A DNA stretch of 6,170 nt, taken from positions 24,332-30,501 of the forward strand of contig MBAA01000219.1 of the NCBI GenBank assembly GCA_001940655.1, read 5' to 3'. Below the pieces are notes generated by a model. That model was not told the origin of the DNA. It worked only from the letters and a program-made list of their open reading frames with translations, and made no database searches. Position 1 is the first letter of the stretch; each line of letters opens with the position of its first letter. The stretch is from Promethearchaeota archaeon CR_4. Lineage in GTDB: Archaea; Asgardarchaeota; Lokiarchaeia; Sigyniarchaeales; CR-4. The translations under genes were made by a program, and so were the position numbers. Positions 1 through 6,014 of this stretch are shown piece by piece.

Positions 1-29
1 CAATTATAAAAAGTCAAAGCCATTGAATC

Positions 30-1541
30 TTATCGCGTGGTATTTTTTTTCTTCATTTTAGTTATTTCTAGTTCTAATTCATGTATTTTTTTGGGGTTCT
101 TGTTTAAAATTACACCTAACAATTGTTTTTTCATACTTTTTATTTTATTGAAATTTACATTGGGATCGTGAGCTAACTCATCAAGATGTAAAAAGATTTC
201 TTTAGCGTGAATTTCGTCATATAAGTTTTGCTTGGTTTTTTGTTTTGTGTTTGCATTTATTACTTGGATTTGGGAAAGGAGAAAGACTTTCAAATCTCTA
301 ATGCTTGGAGGTATGTTCCCTTGTTGTTTGAATATAGCAAAAAGATCTTGGAATTGATGAATTACTACATCCGCTACCTGATTCAATGGATCCTTCAGAA
401 TTGAGACGGGAACCTCAGGATCCACGAAAAAGATGAAGAAAAAAGGTTTCTTTTGGAGAATATAATAATCAATTTCTGTTCCTTTGAGGAGAATTTCCGT
501 CAGATTAGCTAATTCATTCGTTGGATTTATGGAAAATAACGCAGACAAAAACATTGAAACGAAATTGACCATGGCATCTGAATTAATGCCTTTTACATTG
601 AGAATATCAAATAATTCATTCGCTGAGGTTTCGATGATACATAATTCTCGCCCAATATTATCAGATATAATAACCCCAAGAATAGATTCTCCCAATTTTC
701 GTTTATTACGATCTTTCTCGGATTTTTTTTTTCCAGCTACTGGTTCGGTTAAAGTCTCGAAATAATTCTTTATGAAAAAGTAGAAATCTTTGCCTTTTTG
801 TTGAAGTTGATAATTATGACCAGAAGTGGTGGGAGTTTCTGAGATAAATTGCAACTTCATTAAAACTTCTTTTAGAGGTTTGAAGACATCAGGGGTAAGG
901 TTATTCTCGATTAGTAAATAATTCTCGGATATCTCTCCATTTTTATATAAATGATGTAAAATCTGATATATTCGATGAAGTGAGCTCTGAACGATTGGAG
1001 CATAACTTTCATCAGGAATGTGAAGGTTGAACATACTTTCAAAGAAAAGGTCAAGAAATTTAGGGAAGAAATTACCAACAATTGACGTAAAGTGAAAGTC
1101 AAAGAGGAATGGGGAGTTTTTACGAAGTCCTGTCATTCTACCCATTATAAGATCTTGAATTTCAGGTTTTACCAAGTCGGTTTTATGTAAGAAAATAGTA
1201 ACTTTCGCACCGGGTGCCCGTTTTATCAACAATTCAAACAAATCTTCCACAAACTCGATTTGTGTTTCCCACTTCGATGACACATCTAAAAAGATAAGAA
1301 CTAAATCTGCGTGATTAAAAACATCCTGTTCGTGAGTTAGCCATCGATCTAATTCTTGCCCTGAGAGATCATTGATGGCAATTTTTTCCCACTCAAATTC
1401 CACGATTGTTAATTCATTTCCACGCGTGGGTTCCAAAGGAGATTTTAATAACTGATCTGCATTTTGCCCATCAAAAAAAATCTGCTTGATACTTGTTTTA
1501 CCGACCCCGGGAGGGCCAATTAATATCAATTTTTTAACCAT
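30..1541 (-). CDS. Rag/Gtr-like GTPase fused to winged-helix-like and longin-like regions (503 aa)
   Basis: Predicted GTP-binding regulatory protein. Seen: G1 P-loop GPPGVGKT at residues 9-16; a switch I candidate Thr39 in PTRG; G3 DLSGQE at 58-63, with Gln62 at the position of catalytic Ras Gln61; G4 HKTD at 119-122; G5 TSI at 152-154. The HKxD and TSI forms are those of Rag/Gtr GTPases rather than Ras or Arf. Residues about 185-258 look like a winged helix (helices then a short hairpin). A basic linker (271-282) follows, then about 285-415 with a longin/roadblock-type order: hairpin starting LGVIISDNIG, long helix, three strands, long helix. The C-terminus (420-503) is helical and basic. 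The ATG gives seven residues before the P-loop, as usual; no strong Shine-Dalgarno sequence is seen (GAGATGG ends about 14 bases upstream). It lies 35 bases downstream of the kinase, so is probably co-transcribed with it. The GTPase call is firm; the two C-terminal domain calls are pattern-based. Confidence 0.85.
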   Translation of the reverse strand: MVKKLILIGPPGVGKTSIKQIFFDGQNADQLLKSPLEPTRGNELTIVEFEWEKIAINDLSGQELDRWLTHEQDVFNHADLVLIFLDVSSKWETQIEFVEDLFELLIKRAPGAKVTIFLHKTDLVKPEIQDLIMGRMTGLRKNSPFLFDFHFTSIVGNFFPKFLDLFFESMFNLHIPDESYAPIVQSSLHRIYQILHHLYKNGEISENYLLIENNLTPDVFKPLKEVLMKLQFISETPTTSGHNYQLQQKGKDFYFFIKNYFETLTEPVAGKKKSEKDRNKRKLGESILGVIISDNIGRELCIIETSANELFDILNVKGINSDAMVNFVSMFLSALFSINPTNELANLTEILLKGTEIDYYILQKKPFFFIFFVDPEVPVSILKDPLNQVADVVIHQFQDLFAIFKQQGNIPPSIRDLKVFLLSQIQVINANTKQKTKQNLYDEIHAKEIFLHLDELAHDPNVNFNKIKSMKKQLLGVILNKNPKKIHELELEITKMKKKNTTR

Positions 1542-1576
1542 AATTTAGACAATCCATCTCTTTTTTATTAAACTAA

Positions 1577-3400
1577 TCAATGAGCTTCAGATCTTGGAAT
1601 TGTGAAGTGAAATTGGGAACCTCGCTCGGGTTCATTTTCTACCCAAATGTTTCCCCCATAGAGTCCTACGAGTCTTTTGCTATAATAGAGGCCTAACCCC
1701 GTACCCTCGAAGGATTTTGAATAAGGATCTTCTAGTTGTTGGAATGGTTGGAAGAGCTTTTCCAAGTTCTCCCTCTTAATGCCTGGCCCTGTGTCCCAGA
1801 CTGTGATTTTATACATTCTATCTTGCTCCGTTACCTTAAGACCCACGGATCCCCCAATTGGGGTGAATTTTATCGCATTTCCCAGCAGGTTAAAAATCAC
1901 TTGACGCACTTTGCCCTTGTCTGCTACTATTTGGCAGTCACCTTGCTCGGGTATGTCAAGCTGAAGGGTGATGGTTTTCCTCGCCGCTTCTGCTTTAAAA
2001 ATATCGTAGCTTGTCTTCAGAAGGTCATATAATGAAAAAGTTTCGAGGTTTAGGGTCATTTTCCCTGCCTCTATTTTCGATACATCGAGCATTGCGTTAA
2101 TTATTGTTAAAACGTGTTGTCCCATATTATGAATTATATCTAAGTCCTCCTTTTGCTCATCAACTATCGGACCTGCTAACCCGTCTATTAGAATTTCTGA
2201 AAATCCTATGATCGAATTCAGTGGAGTCCGCAATTCGTGAGACATATTCGCAAGAAAATCAGATTTTGCTCGATTTGCGGCTTCCGCGATCAACTTTGCA
2301 TGAAATAAGTCATTTTCAACTTGTTTTATCTGGGATATATCAGTGACAACCGCAAAAGCCCCCTTATACTCGCCTCTCTCTCCAAAAAGTGGAGTTCCTG
2401 AAATTATAGTGGTGACTTTGCCCCCTGCTCCGGTGATCCATTCCAATTCATATGATGATTTTTGCTTTTTCTTACGCAATTCTACGTGTTGTCTGAAAAT
2501 TACTTGATTCGCAGGGTCAAGAAAATCGGATGGCGCGTGACCTATGAGATTTTCGCGGAGGTACCCCAATATATCACAAAGAGCATCATTCACAAAGGTC
2601 AAGCGCATGTCTTTATCTATGATCGTGAAACCTTCAGACATCTGTTCAACGAGGATGCGATATTGCGTACTTCTTTCCTTTATTGCGTCTTTTACAAGAA
2701 CGGAGGTGGCAGTAGCAGGAGCGAGAATAATGTTCATCAAAACCACCATACCAACATTCGTAAATTCAAGAATGTAGATAAAAGAATATAACTGTTGACT
2801 TACGGCTAAGTCGTTGAAGATTCCGACAAAAAATACACAAAGGACAATAAAAAGAGGTTTTGCCTCGTTCAAATGCCTCTTATAGTAATACTTCCGTGTC
2901 ATCCAAATTAAATACATAAATCCGACTATGGTTATAACAGAAAAAAGAATATATAAAAAACCTGCACCCGCCTCGTAATAAATAATTCCGAGGGTTGGCA
3001 GAAATTGAATAACCTTTACAGCAGGACGGGTAATATCCCACACCATTCCCCAGTGATCTAAGAATCCAGCAATGCATAGAGTAAGATAAAAAATCGAGAA
3101 GCCCCAAACAATCTTAGTTCTTTTATGAGATGTTAAAAATACTATGAACCACAGGAATGTCAAAGAAATGAGTTGGAGCACAACAAACTGAGCTTGTTGC
3201 CACATCACACCTTCGGATATTGAGCTGGAATTATACAATCCTGCGCATAGAAGATTGTACGCAAATACACAAAAACAACAAAGTGAAAACAAAAAATTCA
3301 CTTTTTGTTTTTTATTGCGTTTAAATACGTAAAGATTCGAGATAGCAGCGTACAACACTAAGCCATTTAGAAGAAGGGATAAATCATTGAGGATTTCCAC
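1577..3400 (-). CDS. Membrane sensor histidine kinase, 7TM-PAS-HisKA-HATPase (607 aa)
   Basis: Two-component sensor kinase that autophosphorylates a histidine on ATP binding and passes the phosphate to a response regulator, none of which is encoded here. Seen: seven hydrophobic segments at about 8-25, 35-55, 70-90, 97-114, 146-167, 183-200 and 208-228, matching the plan of N-terminal 7TM sensor kinases; a PAS domain at about 246-358 (VEQMSEGFTIIDKD opening, ending FAVVTDIS); an H-box SHELRTPLN with phospho-acceptor His388; an N-box with Asn504 and Asn508; G1 DTGPG at 536-540; an F-box around 550-553; G2 EGTGLGL at 565-571. All catalytic motifs are intact, and the protein ends just after the ATPase domain with no receiver. 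The start is GTG: an in-frame TAA lies two codons upstream and the first internal Met is residue 66. The ligand cannot be told from sequence. It is probably first in an operon with the Rag-like GTPase. Confidence 0.95.
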   Translation of the reverse strand: MEILNDLSLLLNGLVLYAAISNLYVFKRNKKQKVNFLFSLCCFCVFAYNLLCAGLYNSSSISEGVMWQQAQFVVLQLISLTFLWFIVFLTSHKRTKIVWGFSIFYLTLCIAGFLDHWGMVWDITRPAVKVIQFLPTLGIIYYEAGAGFLYILFSVITIVGFMYLIWMTRKYYYKRHLNEAKPLFIVLCVFFVGIFNDLAVSQQLYSFIYILEFTNVGMVVLMNIILAPATATSVLVKDAIKERSTQYRILVEQMSEGFTIIDKDMRLTFVNDALCDILGYLRENLIGHAPSDFLDPANQVIFRQHVELRKKKQKSSYELEWITGAGGKVTTIISGTPLFGERGEYKGAFAVVTDISQIKQVENDLFHAKLIAEAANRAKSDFLANMSHELRTPLNSIIGFSEILIDGLAGPIVDEQKEDLDIIHNMGQHVLTIINAMLDVSKIEAGKMTLNLETFSLYDLLKTSYDIFKAEAARKTITLQLDIPEQGDCQIVADKGKVRQVIFNLLGNAIKFTPIGGSVGLKVTEQDRMYKITVWDTGPGIKRENLEKLFQPFQQLEDPYSKSFEGTGLGLYYSKRLVGLYGGNIWVENEPERGSQFHFTIPRSEAH

Positions 3401-3420
3401 ATTTTATCCAACCAGAAATA

Positions 3421-3428
3421 ATTATAAA
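3421..3428 (-). promoter_or_regulatory. TATA box of the kinase-GTPase operon
   Basis: Read on the minus strand this is ATTATAAT's equivalent within GTTTTATAATTATT, ending about 21 bases before the GTG start of the kinase. Archaeal TATA boxes sit roughly 25 bases before the transcription start, so the transcript would begin at or next to the GTG, giving a leaderless message. This fits the absence of a Shine-Dalgarno sequence before the GTG. It is inferred from spacing and composition only. Confidence 0.5.
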
Positions 3429-3565
3429 ACAACTTCAATTTCATTCTATCAATTAACTAACCTAAATATAATCCTCCTACACGATTCTTCTTTGGAAAAA
3501 GCTCAAGTGGCAATTGACTATAATATGTAGATATTAATGTTCAACAGGAGGTTAGAGCAATTTTC

Positions 3566-3593
3566 GATTTTTTTAGCTACACTCAAAAAAATC
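3566..3593. terminator. A/T inverted repeat with U7 on both strands, probable terminator
   Basis: Perfect 9-bp arms GATTTTTTT and AAAAAAATC are separated by a 10-base spacer. Either strand carries a run of seven T, which is the usual archaeal termination signal. It lies 67 bases after the stop codon of the small GTPase and upstream of the kinase promoter, so it would separate the two leftward transcription units. Whether the stem matters is unknown; the T runs alone may suffice. Confidence 0.45.
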
Positions 3594-3659
3594 TTACATT
3601 ATTTTCTGTTATCAATCCAGATGTGGCAAAAGTTTCGCTTAGATGAAAATATGCTTTAT

Positions 3660-4181
3660 CTACAAAGTTTTCGACATCATGATTTTTAATATTGTCTCGA
3701 AAACGTTTTCGACATTAAATCCCGTCTTTGCAGATACTTCCACAAAACCTGACATTTTGTGGTTTTTGGATACTTGAACCGCTTCCTCCTTTGTTACTTT
3801 CCGTTTTTCTACGAGATCTGTTTTCGTACCCACAACTAAGATTGGTATATTCGGAGCATTTACTGAAATTACCTCCATCCATTGTTTAAGACTGTGGAGT
3901 GTGGACAGGTTCGTTATATCGTAAAGGAAAAGACCCCCGTCAGATTTCTTACAATAAGACGGTAGAAGAAAGCGGAATCGTTGTTCTCCTCCAAAATCCC
4001 ATACCTGGAGTTTTATGCTTTTCCCTCCGATCATAATGTTCTTTATGTAGAATTCAACCCCAATTGTGACACCTATTCCCTCATTGAAAACCCCGGTGAG
4101 ATATCGATGGGCTAAAGAAGTCTTACCTACACCTCCATCTCCAAACAATATTAATTTGTAAGTTGGATTAGTATCTTTCAT
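3660..4181 (-). CDS. Ras/Rab-like small GTPase (173 aa)
   Basis: Single-domain GTPase of the Ras superfamily, acting as a GTP/GDP switch; partners are unknown. Seen: G1 GDGGVGKT at 14-21; switch I Thr39 in VTIGVEF, a Rab-like pattern; G3 WDFGGEQRF at 61-69; G4 TKTD at 119-122; G5 SAK at 149-151. The length fits one G domain with almost nothing before or after it. Odd points: the usual DTAGQE is DFGGEQ, so the position of Ras Gln61 is Glu66 and Gln follows it; G4 has Thr for the usual Asn; and the tail ends SKTL with no Cys, so no prenylation motif. The DFGG form with one Gly more recalls Arf-like and Asgard GTPases. The ATG is supported by a GAGGG site five bases upstream. It has its own promoter, and a probable terminator separates it from the kinase downstream. 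Confidence 0.95.
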   Translation of the reverse strand: MKDTNPTYKLILFGDGGVGKTSLAHRYLTGVFNEGIGVTIGVEFYIKNIMIGGKSIKLQVWDFGGEQRFRFLLPSYCKKSDGGLFLYDITNLSTLHSLKQWMEVISVNAPNIPILVVGTKTDLVEKRKVTKEEAVQVSKNHKMSGFVEVSAKTGFNVENVFETILKIMMSKTL

Positions 4182-4186
4182 AAAAG

Positions 4187-4191
4187 CCCTC
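4187..4191 (-). promoter_or_regulatory. Ribosome binding site of the small GTPase
   Basis: GAGGG on the minus strand, with a five-base spacer before ATG at 4181. It is complementary to the usual archaeal 16S 3' end and fixes the start codon, which also puts the P-loop at the normal distance from the N-terminus. Confidence 0.65.
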
Positions 4192-4196
4192 GATAA

Positions 4197-4214
4197 CGAA
4201 AATTGCGATTTTCG
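4197..4214. promoter_or_regulatory. 18-bp inverted repeat, candidate operator of the small GTPase gene
   Basis: Perfect 7-bp arms CGAAAAT and ATTTTCG are separated by TGCG. The repeat abuts the TATA-like element on one side and the ribosome binding site on the other, covering the expected transcription start. A protein bound here would block initiation, as many archaeal repressors do. The operator role is inferred from position and symmetry alone. Confidence 0.4.
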
Positions 4215-4224
4215 ATATTATAAT
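4215..4224 (-). promoter_or_regulatory. TATA box of the small GTPase gene
   Basis: ATTATAATAT on the minus strand, centred about 38 bases upstream of the ATG. A start of transcription 25 bases downstream would give a leader of roughly 12 bases that just contains the GAGGG site. Spacing and composition are the only evidence. Confidence 0.5.
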
Positions 4225-4442
4225 AGATGAGATGATTGTGCAGGAAGACTTCAATGTAAATATTGTCAATCGTGAATCTTATTAATCTTGAAATTGTTTT
4301 ATGCTTATAATATTTTATTGGTGATTGATAATTTGGATAATGATCCTTTTATAATATCGGTCTGTTACAAAAAGGAACCAGTGATCCCGGGTGGCGAAAT
4401 GCCCCGTAACATCTGAATCTCGGAGTGAATTCAAATCCCTCG
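4225..4442. other. Intergenic stretch without a recognisable gene
   Basis: AT-rich up to about 4360, then of more mixed composition. A TATA-like TTTTATAATA at 4347-4356 on the plus strand precedes a GTG at 4381 by about 25 bases, but that frame stops after 11 codons. This could be the original promoter and start of the decayed plus-strand gene that follows. A short hairpin (GG-T-GGC, loop GAAAT, GCCCC) at about 4389-4404 does not extend into a tRNA or other known RNA. Confidence 0.3.
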
Positions 4443-4789
4443 ATGATGACGGTAACCTCTACTAAGATATTTTGCCCCTCTTCTCACGATGGGGGTTTCT
4501 ACAATGACCTATTTCTCGAACGGGAATATCTATGCTAGTTCCTCCTCAAGTTATTCACCGGGTTCTTGGTATTGCTCCATAAAATTTCGACAAAAACTGG
4601 TGAACCTAGAATTCCCCAGCGTTTGGAGACGAGGTCTGGGTACGGGAATGGGATGCCATCTTGCAAGAATTGTCCCTAAAAGTCAAAGTGCAGAACTATT
4701 ACAGAAAGCGTGTGGATATGCGGGGGGTTTAAATTGCTTACGCGTCATTTCTGGAGGATAGTACCTTTAGCAATCGTCCAGAGATTATC
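4443..4789 (+). pseudogene. Decayed plus-strand gene of unknown function, interrupted near its end by the IS
   Basis: Not recognised. Protein-like segments follow one another in shifting frames. From 4443 there is an open run with MMTVTSTKIFCPSSHDGG and then YNDLFLEREY. After a frame change near 4525 comes ISMLVPPQVIHRVLGIAP, closed by TAA 4580-4582, TGA 4601-4603 and TAG 4607-4609. The same frame is then open for 40 codons (containing GDEVWVREWDAILQELS and VQNYYRKRVDM) up to TAA 4730-4732 beside a run of six G, and for 19 more codons (ASFLEDSTFSNRPEII) to the IS edge. If the IS and one target copy are removed, the frame continues at 5858 as QKYLG and stops at TAA 5873-5875. Composition and the clean join suggest an old gene; no family match is claimed, and chance open frames remain possible. 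Confidence 0.35.
4782..4789. repeat. Target-site duplication, left copy
   Basis: AGATTATC directly outside the left terminal repeat. It pairs with AGATTATA directly outside the right one (7 of 8 identical). Eight-base duplications are characteristic of the ISH1 subgroup of IS5. Confidence 0.65.
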
Positions 4790-4804
4790 GAGTGTGTTGT
4801 ATAA
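4790..4804 (+). repeat. Left terminal inverted repeat of the IS
   Basis: GAGTGTGTTGTATAA; the right end read inward is GAATGTGTTGTATAA, so 14 of 15 match, the last 12 without a break. It marks the transposase 3' side of the element. Confidence 0.8.
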
Positions 4805-4818
4805 ATGATCATCCTCCG

Positions 4819-4825
4819 TTTTTTT
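4819..4825 (+). terminator. T7 run just inside the left IS end
   Basis: Seven T on the plus strand, flanked by CCTC and GAGG, which can pair around it. A transcript entering the element from the left would meet it at once, so it may shield the element from outside transcription. This is weak evidence from a single short run. Confidence 0.25.
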
Positions 4826-4859
4826 GAGGTTTAGGGGTAAGGAAGGGACGAGTCAGATG

Positions 4860-5819
4860 CTAATTTAACAACCAGAACTTGGATTTCAGCTCGTGCACGA
4901 TTTTCTCCTACTTCTTCGCCATCATCGGGTAGCCGAACAATCGCTGGAAGGCGAAGAACGTACGCTCCACCGTGATCCGCTTGGCGTACTTGCAGGTCAC
5001 TTTCCAAACCGTCTCGCCTGAGTCTGGTAAAACCGTACCACCTCTGCGCGAGGGGGATTCACGCGAGCGCCGGTTTATATTCTTGTAGGGCAAGATGCTT
5101 GGCTGGATGTGCTTGTGCGCCAAAAAATTGTGGATGTCATTGTTGTTGAAGATCTGGTGATCGCGAACCTGCTCCACCTTGACACCTGTGTCGAGGTACT
5201 CCTGCACGAGGGGGACGAACTCCTTCTGATCTCCCACGTTCTCCTTGGCAATTTCCACCGCGAGGATCTCGTGTGTGTCAACATTCACCGGGACGTGAAA
5301 CTTAACCCACCCCTTTCGGGTATTGCAAATGTTCCCCCACTCCTTCCGCAACCACTCACCGTGTTTGTCCACTATTAAGCTGGAGGCGACAATGGCGACC
5401 ATAACCCCCCGTCCAATTGATGCTGCAACAACCACTTTCGGAGGTCAGATTGTTTGCAGCGCCGGTAGGTCTGATAACAACAGAGCTGTGAAGTCAACCT
5501 TCGTTCCAAGCATCCGCAAGAGGCCAACTGCGCCCGATACGGGAGGAGGAGGAGAAACCTGAGGATCCACGCCACGAAAAACAGGGCATCTGAGTACCTG
5601 AAGGGGTGGATGACCTTGCTCGTGTTTGTGGTGACGAAGTCGACCTCCCAGGTGCCGAGTGCTTCTATATAGAAGTCAATCTTACCCTGCCGCAAGAGGT
5701 GCTCGTTGTAAATTTTCCAGTTCGGGGGGCATCGGGTTGATTCGACAATTATTTGGGCAACTTGGATAACGATTGCCATAGGTTCCCAAATTCAGGGAGC
5801 GATTTAAATGTTTCTTCAT
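4860..5819 (-). pseudogene. IS5/IS4-type DDE transposase, broken by frameshifts and stops
   Basis: Remnant of the enzyme that cut and joined this IS. Three minus-strand frames are needed. A start at ATG 5819 (MKKHLNRSLNLGTYGNRYP) shifts near 5759-5766 to VAQIIVESTRC...NWKIYNEHLLRQGKID, with PFRYSDALFFVAWILRF further on. A second shift near 5522-5535, after LPYR, leads to GLLRMLGTKVDF. That frame meets TGA at 5447-5445, runs on through DKHGEWLRKEWG and NTRKGWVKFHVPVNVD, meets TAG at 4910-4908 after MMAKK, and continues EKIVHELKSKFWLLN to TAG 4862-4860. The family signature Y(2)R(3)E(6)K is visible in KYAKRITVERTFFAFQ, with Gln for Lys. The first catalytic Asp, expected in an IDASG-like context, is Val in AIVASS (codon 5390-5388, GTC for GAC). 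About 320 codons restored is a normal family length. Family assignment is confident; inactivity is near certain. Confidence 0.88.
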
Positions 5820-5834
5820 TTTGTCGACAACTCA

Positions 5835-5849
5835 TTATACAACACATTC
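5835..5849 (-). repeat. Right terminal inverted repeat of the IS
   Basis: Read inward (minus strand) GAATGTGTTGTATAA, matching the left end in 14 of 15 bases. It lies 16 bases upstream of the proposed transposase start at 5819, where a promoter would overlap the repeat, as is common in small insertion sequences. Confidence 0.8.
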
Positions 5850-5857
5850 AGATTATA
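5850..5857. repeat. Target-site duplication, right copy
   Basis: AGATTATA directly outside the right terminal repeat; partner of AGATTATC at the left side, with one mismatch at the last base. Confidence 0.65.
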
Positions 5858-5875
5858 CAAAAGTATTTAGGTTAA
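5858..5875 (+). pseudogene. Displaced 3' end of the decayed plus-strand gene
   Basis: CAA AAG TAT TTA GGT TAA reads QKYLG-stop in exactly the phase left open at 4789 (NRPEII). With the IS in place the left part instead reads into the terminal repeat (ECVV) and stops at TAA 4802-4804. Evidence is the phase and the nearby stop only, so chance cannot be excluded. Confidence 0.3.
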
Positions 5876-6001
5876 AATCGATCCAAGTTTTTTGAATTTC
5901 GGCAAGGGTGTATCTCTGCAAATTAGAAATTGAGATAATATCATCTTTCACCCGAAGATTAAAAATATTCATCAATGAAACACGCGAGGCAAGTCCAATG
6001 C

Positions 6002-6006
6002 GGTGA
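6002..6006 (+). promoter_or_regulatory. Ribosome binding site for the right-edge gene
   Basis: GGTGA, eight bases before ATG 6015, matches the archaeal anti-Shine-Dalgarno sequence. An A/T-rich TTAAAAATA at about 5956-5964 is placed about right for a TATA box giving a short leader that includes this site. Confidence 0.4.
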
Positions 6007-6014
6007 AATAGTGA

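Larger units (their letters stand above)
4790..5849 (-). mobile_element. IS5-family (ISH1-like) insertion sequence, complete in outline but dead (1060 bp)
   Basis: The element is bounded by 15-bp inverted repeats and a 7/8 matching 8-bp target duplication, and is filled by one leftward transposase pseudogene. Length, repeat length and an 8-bp duplication fit the ISH1 subgroup of IS5, known from archaea. Composition differs from the host genes: bases 5161-5220 contain 37 G+C of 60, against 21 of 60 at 541-600. The target copies differ at one base and the inverted repeats at one base, consistent with an old insertion. It cannot move by itself, but its ends might still be used by an active relative elsewhere in the genome. 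Confidence 0.83.

Noticed and set aside
1..29. T5 run and TATA-like TTTTTATAATT on the minus strand after the Rag-like GTPase stop
   Set aside because: It could be a weak terminator or the promoter of a gene beyond the edge; the window is too short on this side to choose.
484..765. Plus-strand frame of 93 codons
   Set aside because: Antisense to the Rag-like GTPase, whose motifs are unambiguous.
2462..2791. Two plus-strand frames opposite the kinase PAS and 7TM region
   Set aside because: Antisense to an intact, clearly identified kinase gene; no motif of their own.
3367..3444. Minus-strand 25-codon frame overlapping the kinase start
   Set aside because: It contains the proposed TATA box, so it would not be transcribed from that promoter; too short to judge.
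3537..3689. Plus-strand frame of 50 codons in the gap before the small GTPase stop
   Set aside because: It overlaps the 3' end of the GTPase gene, has no ribosome binding site before its ATG (a strong AGGAGG lies inside the frame instead), and crosses the probable terminator.
4385..4450. tRNA- or C/D-box-like look (TTCAAATCC, and ATGATGA at 4443-4449)
   Set aside because: The presumed T-arm does not pair (A opposite C at the loop base), no cloverleaf can be drawn, and no CTGA D-box follows ATGATGA at the right distance.
4489..4761. Plus-strand open frame of 90 codons left of the IS
   Set aside because: Ser/Gly/Cys-rich and not protein-like; the other plus frames carry the more natural residue patterns, so this looks like an off-frame reading of the decayed gene.
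5109..5562. Plus-strand frames across the transposase region
   Set aside because: Antisense to the DDE transposase remnant; they stay open only because of the higher G+C there.
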